From Limnochordia bacterium (GTDB lineage Bacteria; Bacillota; Limnochordia; Darwinibacteriales; DTU012), in the NCBI GenBank assembly GCA_007116995.1, contig SKHL01000025.1, forward strand, positions 1 through 6,446: a stretch of 6,446 nucleotides of DNA. Reading direction: 5' to 3'. Positions 5,775 to 6,446 of the stretch are shown piece by piece (positions within the stretch are counted from its first letter, which is position 1; each line of letters opens with the position of its first letter). The notes beneath the pieces were generated by a model. That model was not told the DNA's origin and made no database searches. It was given only the letters and a program-made list of their open reading frames with translations. Made by a program: the position numbers and the translations under genes.

Positions 5775-6446
5775 TTACAAAGCATGAATGTTTCGTTTAA
5801 GGTACAGCCAATAGCTAGCCCCTGTAGCGATTAAAATTACGACAATACTAATCCCGACTCCGTCCATTCTCCAACCACCGTGTTCAAGAATATAGGCTGG
5901 TTCAAAATGATAAAACGGCGATGCTAATCCTAATAATCGGCCACCAACAATCCCTCGTAGCGCATTGAGGCAATATAACCCAAAGGAGAGAGCCATAGCA
6001 TAGCTCAACACACTACCTATTCTCTTTGTCAAAACAGTAACCACCATACCCATGCTAAAAAAGAAGAGTTGAAACAGGGGAACAGAGGCTAATAGGACCA
6101 TTACCTTCGTAACTTCATAGCTATTTCCATCTCGGAAAAGGGAGATGGAAATAAACGTACTCAGCCATACCGTCCCAGTGGTAATCATTAGTGCTGTAAA
6201 TGCTGCTAAGTATTTAGACACAAGAATCCTGTGACGTGACACTGGTTTACTGAATAAAAAATCAGCCGTGAGCTCACGTTCCTCAACTGACAAGAAATGA
6301 AACCCATAAATAGCACTCTGAACTGCTAGACATAGCTGAACAAAGACAAATACGAAGGTATAATAACCCAAAACGGTAGCTAACGATACAATCTCGCCCA
6401 TGCCAAAAGCCTGCAGAATCTCTTGTGGATAATGCTCAAGGATTAA
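5775..6446 (-). CDS. ABC-2 family transporter permease, partial (N-terminus beyond the right edge)
   Basis: The frame is open to the window edge for 223 residues; the first ATG inside it (6401) is not the real start, because the 15 codons before it (LILEHYPQEILQAFGM) continue the family pattern. They align with AILDSIPSAFLDAFGM of the neighbouring permease, where this segment stands about 45 residues from the N-terminus. So roughly 40-50 residues, including the first helix, are missing. In the visible part hydrophobic segments lie near 28-50, 80-103, 115-139, 143-164 and 196-215. VEERELTADFLFSKPVSRHR (54-73) corresponds to EEGQRTGEFLMTMPITR of the neighbour, and ASPFYHFEPAYIL (175-187) to TPFKYFEANQLL. 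It is the first of the two permease genes in transcription order. Its ATPase partner is expected just upstream, outside the window; that is inference from family organisation. Confidence 0.82.
   Translation of the reverse strand, partial: LILEHYPQEILQAFGMGEIVSLATVLGYYTFVFVFVQLCLAVQSAIYGFHFLSVEERELTADFLFSKPVSRHRILVSKYLAAFTALMITTGTVWLSTFISISLFRDGNSYEVTKVMVLLASVPLFQLFFFSMGMVVTVLTKRIGSVLSYAMALSFGLYCLNALRGIVGGRLLGLASPFYHFEPAYILEHGGWRMDGVGISIVVILIATGASYWLYLKRNIHAL

Overview
The window looks like chromosomal DNA of a low-to-middle GC Bacillota (Firmicutes), probably a clostridial or related anaerobic lineage that uses selenium. This is inferred from strong AGGAGG-type ribosome binding sites, a TGGTATAAT extended -10 element, the typical two-permease ABC-2 exporter operons, and a tRNA 2-selenouridine synthase gene. 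The species cannot be fixed from the sequence.

Layout from left to right. (1) Positions 2-181, + strand: the last 59 codons of a gene entering from the left edge, with a Pro/Thr/Lys/Gln-rich tail and a short basic amphipathic end. (2) Positions 182-318: an intergenic stretch with a TATAAT box and, just upstream of it, a 24-bp dyad that looks like an operator. (3) Positions 319-3575, + strand: a tight three-gene operon coding for an ABC-2 exporter, made of one ATPase and two different six-helix permeases. The genes overlap by one base or abut, so they are very probably translationally coupled. (4) Positions 3576-3746: a convergent intergenic region with a GC-rich hairpin but no T-tract. (5) Positions 3747-4853, - strand: full-length mnmH (ybbB/selU), the tRNA 2-selenouridine synthase, with its own extended -10 promoter. 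(6) Positions 4966-6446, - strand: two neighbouring, related ABC-2 family permease genes. The second one runs off the right edge; their ATPase is not in the window and probably lies just beyond it.

The window therefore holds two unrelated-looking ABC-2 export systems pointing towards each other on either side of a tRNA-modifying enzyme. The first operon is a self-contained exporter of unknown substrate (drug, peptide or lipid-like molecules are usual for the family). MnmH swaps sulfur for selenium at the wobble uridine of certain tRNAs and depends on selenophosphate from SelD, whose gene is not here. Nothing in the window links MnmH functionally to the exporters.

No insertion sequence, CRISPR array, tRNA, rRNA or phage signature was seen. 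No clearly novel system is evident; the best leads are the dyad before the first operon, the T-less hairpin between the convergent genes, and the proteobacterial-looking character of MnmH.
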